Shown here: one piece after another, positions 46,590-55,139 of the stretch | How the letters are laid out: every line of letters starts with the position of its first letter | How positions within the stretch are numbered: the stretch's first letter is position 1 | NCBI RefSeq assembly: GCF_004367745.1 | Contig: NZ_CP037993.1 | Location: forward strand, 744,001 to 808,000 | Direction of reading: 5' to 3' | Length of the DNA stretch: 64,000 bases | DNA from: Herbaspirillum huttiense | GTDB taxonomy: Bacteria > Pseudomonadota > Gammaproteobacteria > Burkholderiales > Burkholderiaceae_D | Position numbers and translations under genes: made by a program | Notes under the pieces: model-generated | Databases searched by the model: none | Told to the model about the DNA's origin: nothing | What the model saw: only the letters and a program-made list of their open reading frames with translations

Positions 46590-47552
46590 ATGAAAAAAGC
46601 ATTTGTCGCGCTGATAGTGGCGGTCATGACGCTGTCTGTTGGCATGTCGGCCGTCGAAGCCAAGCGTCTTGGCGGTGGCGGTTCGATCGGCAAACAGTCT
46701 TCCAGCGCCAGCCGTCAGGCGCAGAGCCCTGCCCCGATGCAGCAGAACCAGGCCGCCGCTGCCAAGCCGGCCGCGCCTGCTGCCGCTCCGGCTGCAGCCG
46801 CCGCCAAGCCGAGCATGTGGAAGGGCCTGCTGGGTGGCGCGTTGTTGGGCCTGGGCCTGGGCGCGCTGCTGTCGCACTTCGGCCTGGGTGGCGCACTGGC
46901 CAGCATGATCAGCACCATCCTGACCGTGGCCCTGATTGCCCTGGCGATCATGTTCGTGATCCGTCTGTTCCGCCGCAAGTCGGAATCGGCACAGTCCGCG
47001 CAACCGGCTCCGGCCTGGGCCAGCGCCGCACCGCAAGCGGCTGACAACGCATCGTCCACGCCGCAGATCGGCTCCATGCTCAAGACCGACCAGTCCGCCG
47101 CCTCGACCACCCAGAACGGTTTCGGTGGTGGTTTCGGCAATGCCGAGGCAGCGCCTGCCTACGGTATCCCGGCCGGTTTCGACACCGTGGGCTTCGTGCG
47201 CAATGCCAAGACCTACTTCATCCGCCTGCAAGCGGCATGGGACAAGGCTGACATCAACGACATCCGCGAATTCACGACGCCCGAGATGTTTGCCGAGCTG
47301 CGCCTGCAGATCCAGGAACGCGGTGCTGCTGCCAACCAGACCGACGTGGTCTCGCTGGATGCGGAAGTGCTGGGCGTGGAAACCGTGGGCAATGATTACC
47401 TGGCCAGCGTGAAGTTCTTCGGCTTCATCAAGGAAGATCCGACTGCTTCGCCGGCCCAGTTTGCCGAGATCTGGAACCTGTCCAAGCCGGCTGCCGGCCA
47501 GGGTGGCTGGGTGCTGGCTGGTATCCAGCAGCTTGATCCGGTCCAGGGCTGA
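46590..47552 (+). CDS. Tim44-like domain membrane protein
   Basis: A 320-residue protein from the ATG at 46590, which has AGGAG 7 bases upstream. An N-terminal signal or anchor (KKAFVALIVAVMTLSVGMSAVEA) is followed by a Gly/Ser/Gln/Ala-rich segment. Residues about 90-125 form two hydrophobic stretches around LLGGALLGLGLGALLSHFG. The C-terminal 140 residues (AKTYFIRLQAAWDKADINDIREFTTPEMF) match the Tim44-like fold of bacterial membrane proteins of unknown role. A strong terminator follows. Confidence 0.88.
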   Translation: MKKAFVALIVAVMTLSVGMSAVEAKRLGGGGSIGKQSSSASRQAQSPAPMQQNQAAAAKPAAPAAAPAAAAAKPSMWKGLLGGALLGLGLGALLSHFGLGGALASMISTILTVALIALAIMFVIRLFRRKSESAQSAQPAPAWASAAPQAADNASSTPQIGSMLKTDQSAASTTQNGFGGGFGNAEAAPAYGIPAGFDTVGFVRNAKTYFIRLQAAWDKADINDIREFTTPEMFAELRLQIQERGAAANQTDVVSLDAEVLGVETVGNDYLASVKFFGFIKEDPTASPAQFAEIWNLSKPAAGQGGWVLAGIQQLDPVQG

Positions 47553-47651
47553 GTCAACGGCCCGGACAAATTGGCAAGAACGTTCATGTAACAAGTATCA
47601 GTTTGGCGCGGAAGGCGGCGGTTAGTGGATGAGCGTCGCCAGTCCGTTTTA

Positions 47652-47679
47652 CCGCCGGCTTTTGCCGGCGGTTTTTTTT
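47652..47679 (+). terminator. intrinsic terminator after the Tim44-like gene
   Basis: CCGCCGGC (47652-47659), loop TTTT, GCCGGCGG (47664-47671), then eight T (47672-47679). Confidence 0.92.
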
Positions 47680-47794
47680 GTTCGCTTGGTTCTGCATTCC
47701 ACGCCTGAAGTTTTCTTCATTTCGGTCCGGAGCCGCCCAAGTGGCGGGCATCATCTTTCCTCTTCCGGCCTTTTCCTTCGTATCGCAGCTTCCC

Positions 47795-47824
47795 ATAAAA
47801 AAAGCACCGCATCAGCGGCGCTTT
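47795..47824 (-). terminator. intrinsic terminator of the sulfonate ABC operon, overlapping the last gene
   Basis: On the minus strand AAAGCGCCGC, loop TGAT, GCGGTGCTTT (47824 down to 47801) with one G-U pair, then a T run. The loop contains the TGA stop of the 53-residue gene, so the hairpin overlaps its last codons. Confidence 0.8.
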
Positions 47825-47973
47825 TGAGATTGCTCGTCCGGCGCAGTGCCGGGGCGGTCCCGATCCCGGTTGCGTCGGGGAAGACGTCCGTCCGACAAGG
47901 GAAACAGCAGCGCCACCACCACCAGGATGATCAGCAGTACCAGCGTGATCTGATCCAGTCCGTCCATGGTCAT
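47812..47973 (-). CDS. 53-residue membrane protein coupled to an ABC permease
   Basis: From the ATG at 47973 (MTMDGLDQ) the product has one hydrophobic helix (ITLVLLIILVVVALLFPL) and a strongly charged tail rich in Arg and Asp. Its ATG overlaps the stop of the permease gene (ATGA), which implies translational coupling; the second ATG at 47967 is an alternative. A terminator overlaps its end. I do not recognise the family. It could be an accessory subunit of the transporter or an unrelated small membrane protein. Confidence 0.6.
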   Translation of the reverse strand: MTMDGLDQITLVLLIILVVVALLFPLSDGRLPRRNRDRDRPGTAPDEQSQKRR

Positions 47974-48866
47974 GCGGTCTTGCCGTGTGATCGACGCCGC
48001 GCGTCGCGCCAGCCCAGGCTTTTCTGTTCGACGGCGCGCAACAGGCTGTCGCTGACTTTGCCCAGCAGGGCCAGGATCAGGATCGCGCACAGCACCAGGT
48101 CGGGCCGGCTGCTTTCGCGCCCGTCCGAGAGCAGGTAGCCCACGCCCTTGGTGGCGGCGATCAGTTCGGCCGCCACCAGGAACATCCACGCCAGGCTCAG
48201 TCCGCCGCGCAGGCCGGCAAACAGGTAGGGCAGGGAGGCTGGCAGCAGGATGTGCCGGATCAGTTCGCCGGTGCTGAGGCCGGAGCTGGTGCCGACTTCG
48301 ATCAGCTTGTGGTCGATGTCACGAATGCCGGCCACCAGATTCAGGTACACCGGGAAAAACGTACCGATGGCAATCAACACCACCTTGGGCGTTTCGTCGA
48401 TGCCCAGCCACAGCAGCAGGAGCGGAATCCAGGCCAGGCTCGGGATGGCGCGCAGCGCCTGGAAACTGGGTTCCAGCAGGGCTTCGGCGCGGCGGCTGAT
48501 GCCGACCAGCAGGCCCAGGGCAACCGCCAGCACGCTGCCGATCACGAAGCCGGAAGCCACGCGGGCCAGGCTGGCAGCGATATGCGGCAGCAATTCACCG
48601 CGTTGCGCCAGTGACCACAGGGTGTGTGCCAGCTCGCTGGGCGGTGGCAGCAGGCGCGCGGGAATCCAATCCAGCCGCGCACCGGCTTCTACCGCCAGCA
48701 GGAACAGCACAGGAATGATCCAGCCGGTGAAGCGCCCCGGACGATAGCCATCGTCATGCGGCCAGCCCCGACGGCGCGGGGTGGCCGCGCGCGCCACGGG
48801 CGGCTTGGCGCCGTCCAGCTGGGGCGTGGCCTGCAGCGTGGCCGGAAGCGGGATGGGATCAGCCAT
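47970..48866 (-). CDS. ssuC: ABC transporter permease, sulfonate/taurine type
   Basis: A 298-residue inner-membrane permease of the SsuC/TauC group. An N-terminal cytoplasmic extension of about 45 residues precedes six hydrophobic segments. The EAA loop that contacts the ATPase is visible as LIEVGTSSGLSTGELIRHILLPASLP. It begins 4 bases after the substrate-binding protein gene. No ATP-binding subunit is encoded next to it. The gene symbol is by family; substrate specificity is inferred. Confidence 0.82.
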   Translation of the reverse strand: MADPIPLPATLQATPQLDGAKPPVARAATPRRRGWPHDDGYRPGRFTGWIIPVLFLLAVEAGARLDWIPARLLPPPSELAHTLWSLAQRGELLPHIAASLARVASGFVIGSVLAVALGLLVGISRRAEALLEPSFQALRAIPSLAWIPLLLLWLGIDETPKVVLIAIGTFFPVYLNLVAGIRDIDHKLIEVGTSSGLSTGELIRHILLPASLPYLFAGLRGGLSLAWMFLVAAELIAATKGVGYLLSDGRESSRPDLVLCAILILALLGKVSDSLLRAVEQKSLGWRDARRRSHGKTA

Positions 48867-48870
48867 GGCC

Positions 48871-49857
48871 TCAGGCCTTCACCACGCCCTGCGCATAGCT
48901 GGGATCGATCAAGGCATTGATGGTGCGCGGCAGGTCGGTGCCGCTCTTGACCAGGTCTTCTTCCAGCAGGATGGGCGAGGCTGCGCGCAGCGCTTCGATA
49001 TGTTCGCGGCCGATCTGCGGCTGCGAAAAATCGTTGCGCTTCAGTTGCAGGCGCGCCACCGGGGCCGACAGCCTGGACTCTTCCGACAGCAAGGCAACGG
49101 TCTCGTCGGGATGGGCGATGATCCAGCTGCGCGCACGTTCATAGGCGGCGAGCACGCGCTTGACCTGGACCGGATGACGGGCGGCGAACGTGTCGCTGAC
49201 GTTGAGGAAACCGTAGGTGTTGAAGTTGACGTTGCGGTAGATCAGGCGCGATCCGGCTTCCAGTTCGCTGGCCGCCAGATGGGGATCGAGCCCGGCCCAC
49301 GCGGCCACGCGGCCCTGTTCCAGTGCGGCGCGGCCATCGGCGTGCTGCAGGTGGACGATCTCGACGTCGCTCTTCTTGAGGCCATTCTCATGCAGTGCGC
49401 GCAGCAGGAAGAGATATGGATCGGTGCCCTTGGTGGCGGCGATCTTCTTGCCCTTGAGTTCGGTGATGGACTTCACCGTCGACTCCTTGCCCACCGCCAG
49501 CGCCGTCCATTCCGGACGCGAATAGATGTAGACCGCCTTGACCGGATTGCCATTGGCCCGCGCCAGCAGGGCGGCCAGGCCGGCGGTGCTGCCGAAGTCC
49601 ACGCTGTCGCTGTTGAGATATTCGAGCGCGCGGTTGCTGCCGGCGCTGAGAACCCATTTGACTTCCGTGCCTTGTGCCTTGAGGTCTTCCTCCAGCCAGC
49701 CGAACTTGCGCAGCACCAGGCTGGGCGGCGAGTAGTAGGCATAGTCCAGGCGGATGGTCTTGGGCGGCTGTGCGGCACGCGCCAGCAGGGGCGCGCTGCC
49801 CAGTACGGTAGCGCCGAGCGCGGCGGGGGCCAGGCGCAGGAAGTCTCTGCGTTGCAT
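48871..49857 (-). CDS. ssuA: ABC transporter substrate-binding protein, sulfonate type
   Basis: A 328-residue periplasmic binding protein from the ATG at 49857. The N-terminus MQRRDFLRLAPAALG is a Tat-type signal (RRDFLRL) ending near LLARAAQ. The mature protein has the SsuA/NMT1-like fold: IRLDYAYYSPPSLVLRKFGW, then LNSDSVDFGSTAGLAALLA, LKGKKIAATKGTDPYLFL and AAWAGLDPHLAASEL. GGGAGA precedes the start; a longer frame upstream is not supported. Co-transcribed with the permease. Aliphatic sulfonates are the likely ligands. Confidence 0.86.
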   Translation of the reverse strand: MQRRDFLRLAPAALGATVLGSAPLLARAAQPPKTIRLDYAYYSPPSLVLRKFGWLEEDLKAQGTEVKWVLSAGSNRALEYLNSDSVDFGSTAGLAALLARANGNPVKAVYIYSRPEWTALAVGKESTVKSITELKGKKIAATKGTDPYLFLLRALHENGLKKSDVEIVHLQHADGRAALEQGRVAAWAGLDPHLAASELEAGSRLIYRNVNFNTYGFLNVSDTFAARHPVQVKRVLAAYERARSWIIAHPDETVALLSEESRLSAPVARLQLKRNDFSQPQIGREHIEALRAASPILLEEDLVKSGTDLPRTINALIDPSYAQGVVKA

Positions 49858-50063
49858 GAATGGGTTCTCCCTAGGTTGGATCGCCCCGCGCGAAGTGGCG
49901 CAGCGCGGCCATGGCCGGCCGCACAGGCGGGACAAACCGACACTCTAAGGACGAAGCTCTGGCGGAAGAACGACTATTTTCGCGCTTGCATATGCGGGCG
50001 GCGCATGTGGCCGCAGGCTCGAACGGGGGGCATTCCATGGCGGCCGATGGCCATCAAGTCCTC

Positions 50064-50111
50064 ATGCAGAGATGCAGAGATGCAGAGATGCAGAGATGTA
50101 CAGATGCAGTT
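50064..50111. repeat. 8-bp tandem repeat
   Basis: ATGCAGAG repeated four times exactly (50064-50095), then two decayed copies (ATGTACAG, ATGCAGTT). Non-coding. Confidence 0.9.
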
Positions 50112-50184
50112 GTGTAGAGGAGACGGGATGCGGCCGTTCAGTCATGTAGTCCTCTGCAGGAGCGGCAGACCGGCCAGGCAGAGA

Positions 50185-50211
50185 GAGGAGGACGAGGAGG
50201 ACGAGGAGGAC
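50185..50211. repeat. 9-bp tandem repeat
   Basis: GAGGAGGAC repeated three times exactly, followed by GATGAGG. Located just past the 3' end of the minus-strand kinase gene. Confidence 0.9.
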
Positions 50212-50256
50212 GATGAGGCCACGGAGAAGATGCGTCTCCGTACGCGCCTCATCGAT

Positions 50257-50862
50257 TTACGGCAGGCACAGCTCGAACAGCGCACCACCATCCGGATGAT
50301 TGGACAGGCGCGCTTCGCCATGCCGGGTCTCCTTGTTGTGGGCGGTGGCAATGGCATTGCACAGGTCCATGCCCAATCCGGTGGACGGCTTCTTTTCCTG
50401 GGTGCCGATGCCGGGGCCATCGTCGCGCACCGTGAAGATCACGCCGCCTTCCGGATGCTTGCGGCAGCCCAGTGCGATCTGCGATCGTGCAAAGCGGCTG
50501 GCATTCTGCAGCGCCGCTTCCAGCGCCAGCGCCACCAGGTGTTCATCGAAGAAGCCGATCACCGGCATGTCGGTTTCGTCCACCTGCAGGGCGATGTCGT
50601 TGCTGCGGGAGACGCCGTGCTCGCGCACCAGGGCATCGAGGAAGTCCAGCGGCGAGACCGCCTCGACCTGCGCGCGCAGGCCCTGGGAATCGGCCTTGTA
50701 GAGGGTCAGGAAGGCGATCAGCTTTTCCTGCAGGGCCAGGCAGGTGACATGGGCCTGCTGCACGCGCGGCACGTCGTCGGACAGGCGGCGCAATTCCCCC
50801 TCCAGCACGCCCAGGGAGTTTTTGATGTCGTGAATGATGATCGCGGCAAGCTTGGGATCCAT
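50257..50862 (-). CDS. small soluble histidine kinase
   Basis: A 201-residue protein made only of a dimerisation helix pair and an ATPase domain. The H-box IIHDIKNSLGVLEGEL puts the phospho-accepting His at residue 11. ATPase motifs are ALEAALQNASRFA (N-like), VRDDGPGIG (G1) and STGLGMDLCNAIA (G2). There is no sensor or membrane domain, so input must come from a partner. It starts 2 bases after the stop of the REC-TPR gene and is presumably its cognate kinase or phosphatase. Confidence 0.85.
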   Translation of the reverse strand: MDPKLAAIIIHDIKNSLGVLEGELRRLSDDVPRVQQAHVTCLALQEKLIAFLTLYKADSQGLRAQVEAVSPLDFLDALVREHGVSRSNDIALQVDETDMPVIGFFDEHLVALALEAALQNASRFARSQIALGCRKHPEGGVIFTVRDDGPGIGTQEKKPSTGLGMDLCNAIATAHNKETRHGEARLSNHPDGGALFELCLP

Positions 50863-50864
50863 GG

Positions 50865-52493
50865 TCAGCTCTTCGGGGCTACTTTGGTCAGGGTGTCGCG
50901 CAGGAATTTGTGCATCTTCGCGACTCTATCGTTGCCGGGAATCAGGCGGTCCAGGGTGGCCAGGTAGCGGCGCACGCGCTTGACGTATTCTTCGTTCCAG
51001 CCGCGCTGGCTCATCCACAGCAGATGCAGCTGGGCGGCCGCCAGCAGCACGCCGGTGTTCTCCGGCATGCTGGCCAGCGCCTCTTCCAGCCGCGCCAGCG
51101 ACTCGTCGGGCTTGGCGCTGCGCATGAGGGCATTGGCTTCGGCGATGATGCTCATGCAGTGCTTGACGGCACCGTCGATGAGCTCCTCGGCCAGGTTGGC
51201 CCGGCCGGTATCGGCCAGCACCTTGCGCGCCAGCATCTGCAGGGTCTTGTTCTCGTGGTCGGACTTGACCGCTTCGGCGATCAGCTTGGCACCTTCCTCA
51301 TCCTTGCCCATCGAGAAGGCGGCCTTGGCCAGCGCCAGGGTGGCGGTGTCCGAGGCTTCCTTGCCGGCCGCCTGGCGGGCCGTCTCGAAGGCTTGCTGGG
51401 CCGAGATGGTGTCGCCCAGCTGGACGTAGGCCTGGGCCTGCACGGCGGCCTGCGCGGAGACGAAGAGGTTGGATTCCTCGTAGCGGCGCGGCGCGCTTTC
51501 CAGCAAACGCAGCGCGGCATCCGGATCGCCGCTGTCGATGTGCACCTGGGCCAGCGAGAGCAGGTCGGTCGGTTGCGCGGTGAGCGAACCCTTGGTGTGC
51601 TTCAGCACCTTGTCATAGGCCTCGCGCGCCTGGTCGAGATGGCCGCTGCGGTAGGCCACGTCGCCCACCAGGCGGCTGCGGCGCGCCGAAGGAATGATCT
51701 CGGAGGACTTGGTCAGCGCCTCCAGCGCGCCTTCCTGGTTGCCCTGGGCTTCGTCGATCTGCGCCATCAGGTCGTAGGCGGCGATGAACTGCTTGTTCTG
51801 CGCCAGTACGTCTTGCACGATCACGCGCGCATCATCCATCTGGCCGGCCACGATGTTGCAGCGGGCCAGGCCGATCTTGGCCCATACCAGGTCGTCGCGC
51901 ATGGCCAGGGCCTGCTTGTAGACCTCGCGCGCTTCGTCGATGCGGCGCTGTTCGATCAGCAGCGTGCCCTTGGTCTTCATGATCTCGACGATCCACTTGG
52001 GCGCCGACTTGAGCACGTTGTCGCATTCGATGATGGCGCCGGTGATGTCCTTGCGCTTCATCTTCTCGGTCACCGGCAGCATGGCGTGCTGCTTTTCCAG
52101 CAGGCGGTCCACGCGTTCGGCGATGCGGCTGGCCGTCAGCGGCTTCAACATGTAGGCGTCGGGCTGGAACTCGGCGGCGCTGGCCACCAGGTTGTAGCCG
52201 CTCTCGGCCGTCACCATGATGAACATGCAGGTCGGCGAGAGCATGTTCTGGGTGCGGAAGAACTCCAGCAGCTGCTGGCCGTTGCTTTCCTTGTTGAGGT
52301 TGTAGTCGCAGATGATCAGGTCATAGGTGCCGGACTGCACGAAGCGGATGGCTTCATCGGGCGTGGCAGCCTGGTCGACCTTGGTCACGCCGAGCTGCCC
52401 GAGGTGCATGCGGATGTTCTGGCGCATCGTCGGCATGTCGTCGATGACCAGGCAGCGCAGGGCGCTGATGTGGCTGAAGGGCACTAAACTCAT
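50865..52493 (-). CDS. response regulator with TPR repeats
   Basis: A 542-residue protein. Residues 10-130 are a receiver domain (Asp18-Asp19, phospho-acceptor Asp63 in LIICDYNLN, Thr95, Lys117). Residues 145-500 are helical repeats of the tetratricopeptide type, for example RIDEAREVYKQALAMRDD and HLDQAREAYDKVLKH. There is no DNA-binding or enzymatic output, so it probably works through protein contact. Just upstream of its start are 12-bp direct repeats (52502-52525). It is operonic with the small kinase and divergent from recA. Confidence 0.88.
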   Translation of the reverse strand: MSLVPFSHISALRCLVIDDMPTMRQNIRMHLGQLGVTKVDQAATPDEAIRFVQSGTYDLIICDYNLNKESNGQQLLEFFRTQNMLSPTCMFIMVTAESGYNLVASAAEFQPDAYMLKPLTASRIAERVDRLLEKQHAMLPVTEKMKRKDITGAIIECDNVLKSAPKWIVEIMKTKGTLLIEQRRIDEAREVYKQALAMRDDLVWAKIGLARCNIVAGQMDDARVIVQDVLAQNKQFIAAYDLMAQIDEAQGNQEGALEALTKSSEIIPSARRSRLVGDVAYRSGHLDQAREAYDKVLKHTKGSLTAQPTDLLSLAQVHIDSGDPDAALRLLESAPRRYEESNLFVSAQAAVQAQAYVQLGDTISAQQAFETARQAAGKEASDTATLALAKAAFSMGKDEEGAKLIAEAVKSDHENKTLQMLARKVLADTGRANLAEELIDGAVKHCMSIIAEANALMRSAKPDESLARLEEALASMPENTGVLLAAAQLHLLWMSQRGWNEEYVKRVRRYLATLDRLIPGNDRVAKMHKFLRDTLTKVAPKS

Positions 52494-52501
52494 GAGAACG
52501 G

Positions 52502-52530
52502 TCTGTAAAGCGATCTGTAAGGCGATCTGT
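52502..52530. repeat. 12-bp direct repeats in the leader of the REC-TPR gene
   Basis: TCTGTAAAGCGA (52502-52513) and TCTGTAAGGCGA (52514-52525) in tandem, with a partial third copy TCTGT (52526-52530). They lie 9-37 bases upstream of the minus-strand start codon, where a ribosome or regulator would bind. Confidence 0.7.
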
Positions 52531-52766
52531 TCGGGATTGCGGAATGCCGTGGGCCGAATAATTGCCGCGGCGCAATATCGTGCTAGATGACGACTATTGA
52601 TACCAATTTGGCCATTGCTGACGAATTATTCCCCCCAACTCGCGAGTGTGCCGTTTTTTTTCCTTCCATGCATCATTCCTCTGCGATTTATGAAGTTTTT
52701 GGAAGGTCTGCCTCTCGTATAATTGTGGTTTTCGCCCACGGATGGAATTTGGGCCGACAAAAACGC

Positions 52767-52793
52767 TTGCACTAAGCACTGTTTTTTTATACA
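52767..52793 (+). promoter_or_regulatory. recA promoter
   Basis: TTGCAC (52767-52772) and TATACA (52788-52793) with 15 bases between them. The -10 region is inside the LexA box, as expected for a LexA-repressed promoter. Confidence 0.6.
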
Positions 52794-52794
52794 G
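52779..52794. promoter_or_regulatory. LexA (SOS) box of recA
   Basis: CTGT-N8-ACAG, exactly the LexA consensus spacing with an AT-rich centre (TTTTTTAT). It lies 160 bases before recA and overlaps the promoter. Confidence 0.9.
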
Positions 52795-52953
52795 TATCGC
52801 TCTATCGGGGCGGTCATCCACTGCCCCCCGGGCAACACCCGCGGCCTGCCAGCGATGGCCAGCCACCGCGAGCAAGATCCAAGCAACATTCAAGCAACAT
52901 CAGCAAGACTCCCCCTGACACCCGTCTTCACGACATTTTGCCGAGAGAGATTT

Positions 52954-54003
52954 ATGGACGACAAAAAAGCTGCGAACAACTCTGAAAAGAGCAAGGCGCT
53001 GGCCGCCGCGTTGGCACAGATTGAAAAGCAGTTTGGCAAGGGCTCGGTGATGCGCATGGAAGATGGCGTCATCGCTGAGGAAATCCAGTCCGTGTCCACC
53101 GGCTCCCTGGGCCTGGACATCGCGCTGGGCATCGGCGGCCTGCCGCGTGGTCGCGTCATCGAAATCTACGGTCCCGAATCCTCGGGCAAGACCACCCTGA
53201 CCCTGCAATCGATTGCCGAAATGCAGAAGCTGGGCGGCACCTGCGCCTTCATCGACGCCGAGCACGCGCTGGATGTCACCTACGCGCAAAAGCTGGGCGT
53301 GAACCTGAACGACCTGCTGATCTCGCAGCCCGACACCGGCGAACAAGCTCTCGAAATCTGCGACGCCCTGGTGCGCTCCGGTGCGGTGGACCTGATCGTG
53401 GTCGACTCCGTGGCCGCGCTGACCCCCAAGGCTGAAATCGAAGGCGACATGGGCGATTCCCTGCCCGGCCTGCAAGCCCGCCTGATGTCGCAGGCGCTGC
53501 GCAAGCTCACCGGCAGCATCAACCGCACCAACACCACCGTGATCTTCATCAACCAGATCCGCATGAAGATCGGTGTCATGTTCGGCAACCCGGAAACCAC
53601 TACCGGCGGTAACGCGCTGAAGTTCTACGCTTCCGTGCGCCTGGACATCCGCCGTACCGGTTCGATCAAGTCGGGTGATGAAGTCATCGGCAGCGAAACC
53701 AAGGTCAAGGTCGTCAAGAACAAGGTTGCGCCCCCGTTCCGCGAAGCCCACTTCGACATCCTGTATGGCGAAGGCACTTCCCGCGAAGGCGAGATCCTGG
53801 ACTTGGGTTCGGAACACAAGGTGGTCGAGAAGTCCGGTGCCTGGTACAGCTACAACGGCGAGCGCATCGGCCAGGGCAAGGACAATGCCCGTAACTACCT
53901 GAAGGAACATCCGGAACTGGCCCGCGAGATCGAGAACAAGGTCCGTGTCGCCCTGGGCGTGCCGGAACTGGCCGGCGGCGAAGCGGAAGCCAAGGCTTCC
54001 TGA
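52954..54003 (+). CDS. recA: recombinase RecA
   Basis: RecA forms ATP-dependent filaments on single-stranded DNA, promotes strand exchange and triggers LexA self-cleavage. The 349-residue product from the ATG at 52954 ([20 protein letters not shown]) has MRMEDG, Walker [11 protein letters not shown], Walker [11 protein letters not shown], the L1/L2 loops ([41 protein letters not shown]) and a short acidic tail. GAGAGA precedes the start. recX follows 149 bases downstream. Confidence 0.99.
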   Translation: MDDKKAANNSEKSKALAAALAQIEKQFGKGSVMRMEDGVIAEEIQSVSTGSLGLDIALGIGGLPRGRVIEIYGPESSGKTTLTLQSIAEMQKLGGTCAFIDAEHALDVTYAQKLGVNLNDLLISQPDTGEQALEICDALVRSGAVDLIVVDSVAALTPKAEIEGDMGDSLPGLQARLMSQALRKLTGSINRTNTTVIFINQIRMKIGVMFGNPETTTGGNALKFYASVRLDIRRTGSIKSGDEVIGSETKVKVVKNKVAPPFREAHFDILYGEGTSREGEILDLGSEHKVVEKSGAWYSYNGERIGQGKDNARNYLKEHPELAREIENKVRVALGVPELAGGEAEAKAS

Positions 54004-54152
54004 ATCCGCGCTTAAAGGATTCAAGCGCCATCGCGGCGACAGGGTTTGCCTGAGCCCTGGGTGTCGTGATGGTGGCTTGTTTATCTCGCTGGTGCCGTGC
54101 TGTGTTGGCGGTCTCAGGGGGAGGCAATACCGCAGTACAGCAAGTTCGCAAC

Positions 54153-54617
54153 ATGCCAAGACCGCCGATCAGCCTGAAAGCAAGGGCGCTCAAATATCTC
54201 TCTTCACGTGAGCATAGTCGCCAGGAACTTGCGCGTAAGCTTGCCCCTTACGCGCAAGAGGGCGATGACATCGAAGAGCTCCTGCAATGGCTGGAGCAGT
54301 CCCGTTTTCTTTCCCAGGAACGTTTTTCCGAATCGCTCGTGCATCGCCGCTCGGCGCGCTACGGCAATCAGCGCATCATCTCCGAACTTCACGGCCATGG
54401 CATTGAAGGTGAAGCCATCGCCGAACTGAAGGCCGATCTGGCCGCCGGGGAGGGCGAGCGTGCCGCGCAGGTGCTGCGCCGCAAGTACGCCGCACCGCCC
54501 GAGGATGCCGAGACCCGCGCCAAACAGATGCGCTTCCTCCAGCAGCGTGGTTTTTCCCATCGCAGCATCCGCGAAGCCTTCCAGACCGCTTGGGCCGACG
54601 ACGAAGAATCCGCCTGA
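54153..54617 (+). CDS. recX: regulatory protein RecX
   Basis: RecX limits RecA filament growth. The 154-residue product from the ATG at 54153 (MPRPPISLKARALKYLSSREH) consists of three-helix repeats typical of the family, with HSRQELARKL, FLSQERFSESLVHRR, RYGNQRIISELHGHGI and FLQQRGFSHRSIREAF. The longer frame from 54066 adds residues unlike the family. The ribosome binding site is weak, as often for recX. Confidence 0.93.
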   Translation: MPRPPISLKARALKYLSSREHSRQELARKLAPYAQEGDDIEELLQWLEQSRFLSQERFSESLVHRRSARYGNQRIISELHGHGIEGEAIAELKADLAAGEGERAAQVLRRKYAAPPEDAETRAKQMRFLQQRGFSHRSIREAFQTAWADDEESA

Positions 54618-55139
54618 ACCCAAGCTGCATCCAGCAGGGCCGGCCCGGCCAAGCACATTTTTCCCGCGCTTTCCTCGAAATCTCCCACCGGCGTGCGGCC
54701 TTGTCCTGCCCGATGGTAATTCCTGCGCATTGCGCCCGGTGTTAGCGCTACCGGCCAACAGGCCGTTTGTCGTGTGCTAGAATTCGGAAGTTTTTGCTGC
54801 GGCGCGCAAGCCTGAGGAGATACCGCGTGTTGCCGGTTTGTTAAAACGGCGCAACGGTGCAAGGCCCACGTCAGGAGCAGGAATGGATAATGCGAACGCT
54901 TCGGCGCAAGCTGGTGCGTTTCGACTATCAGACCAACTAAAGCAGACGGCATGCATATGCCCAATTCGACGAATTCACTCGCAACCCGCGCAGCTCACGC
55001 CTGCGCCCGACTCCATCCGGCAACGGATGCGACCCCCGCCTGCGGGTTGCAGTCTGCTTTCTGGTCGGCCGGCTCAATGCCGGCTTCCGAATTTCAATCC
55101 GGCAAGTTTCATTCATTCAGTGTCTAAAGGGAAGCTCCC
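54618..55139 (+). other. long sucCD upstream region and leader
   Basis: 522 bases without a convincing gene. TAGAAT at 54778-54783 could be the -10 of the sucCD promoter; the -35 is poor. A leader of about 350 bases would follow, with a nested RNA structure at 54981-55084. Confidence 0.5.
54981..55084 (+). ncRNA. candidate structured RNA leader upstream of sucC
   Basis: A 9-bp outer stem pairs GCAACCCGC (54981-54989) with GCGGGTTGC (55042-55050). It encloses a perfect 6-bp hairpin CATCCG-GCAA-CGGATG (55014-55029) capped by a GNRA-type tetraloop. A further hairpin GCCGGC-TCAAT-GCCGGC (55068-55084) lies 55 bases before the sucC start. Structured elements upstream of suc genes (sucA and sucC RNA motifs) are known in proteobacteria; membership here is not established. 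Confidence 0.45.

Larger units (their letters stand above)
49858..50256. other. repeat-bearing region between ssuA and the small histidine kinase gene
   Basis: No protein gene is convincing here; a long plus-strand frame running across it is antisense to flanking genes. It contains two separate short tandem repeat tracts (50064-50111 and 50185-50211). Confidence 0.5.
52531..52953. other. divergent region before recA
   Basis: Besides the recA promoter and SOS box, there is an isolated TATAAT at 52718-52723 with no good -35. No gene is convincing; an upstream extension of the recA frame to 52723 is not supported by family length. Confidence 0.5.

Noticed and set aside
48781..50967. 728-codon plus-strand open frame
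   Set aside because: It runs antisense through ssuA, the permease end and the small kinase gene, all with clear family motifs; long antisense frames are common at this GC content.
52723..52953. N-terminal extension of RecA
   Set aside because: The open frame passes through the LexA box and promoter; RecA has standard length and sequence from 52954.
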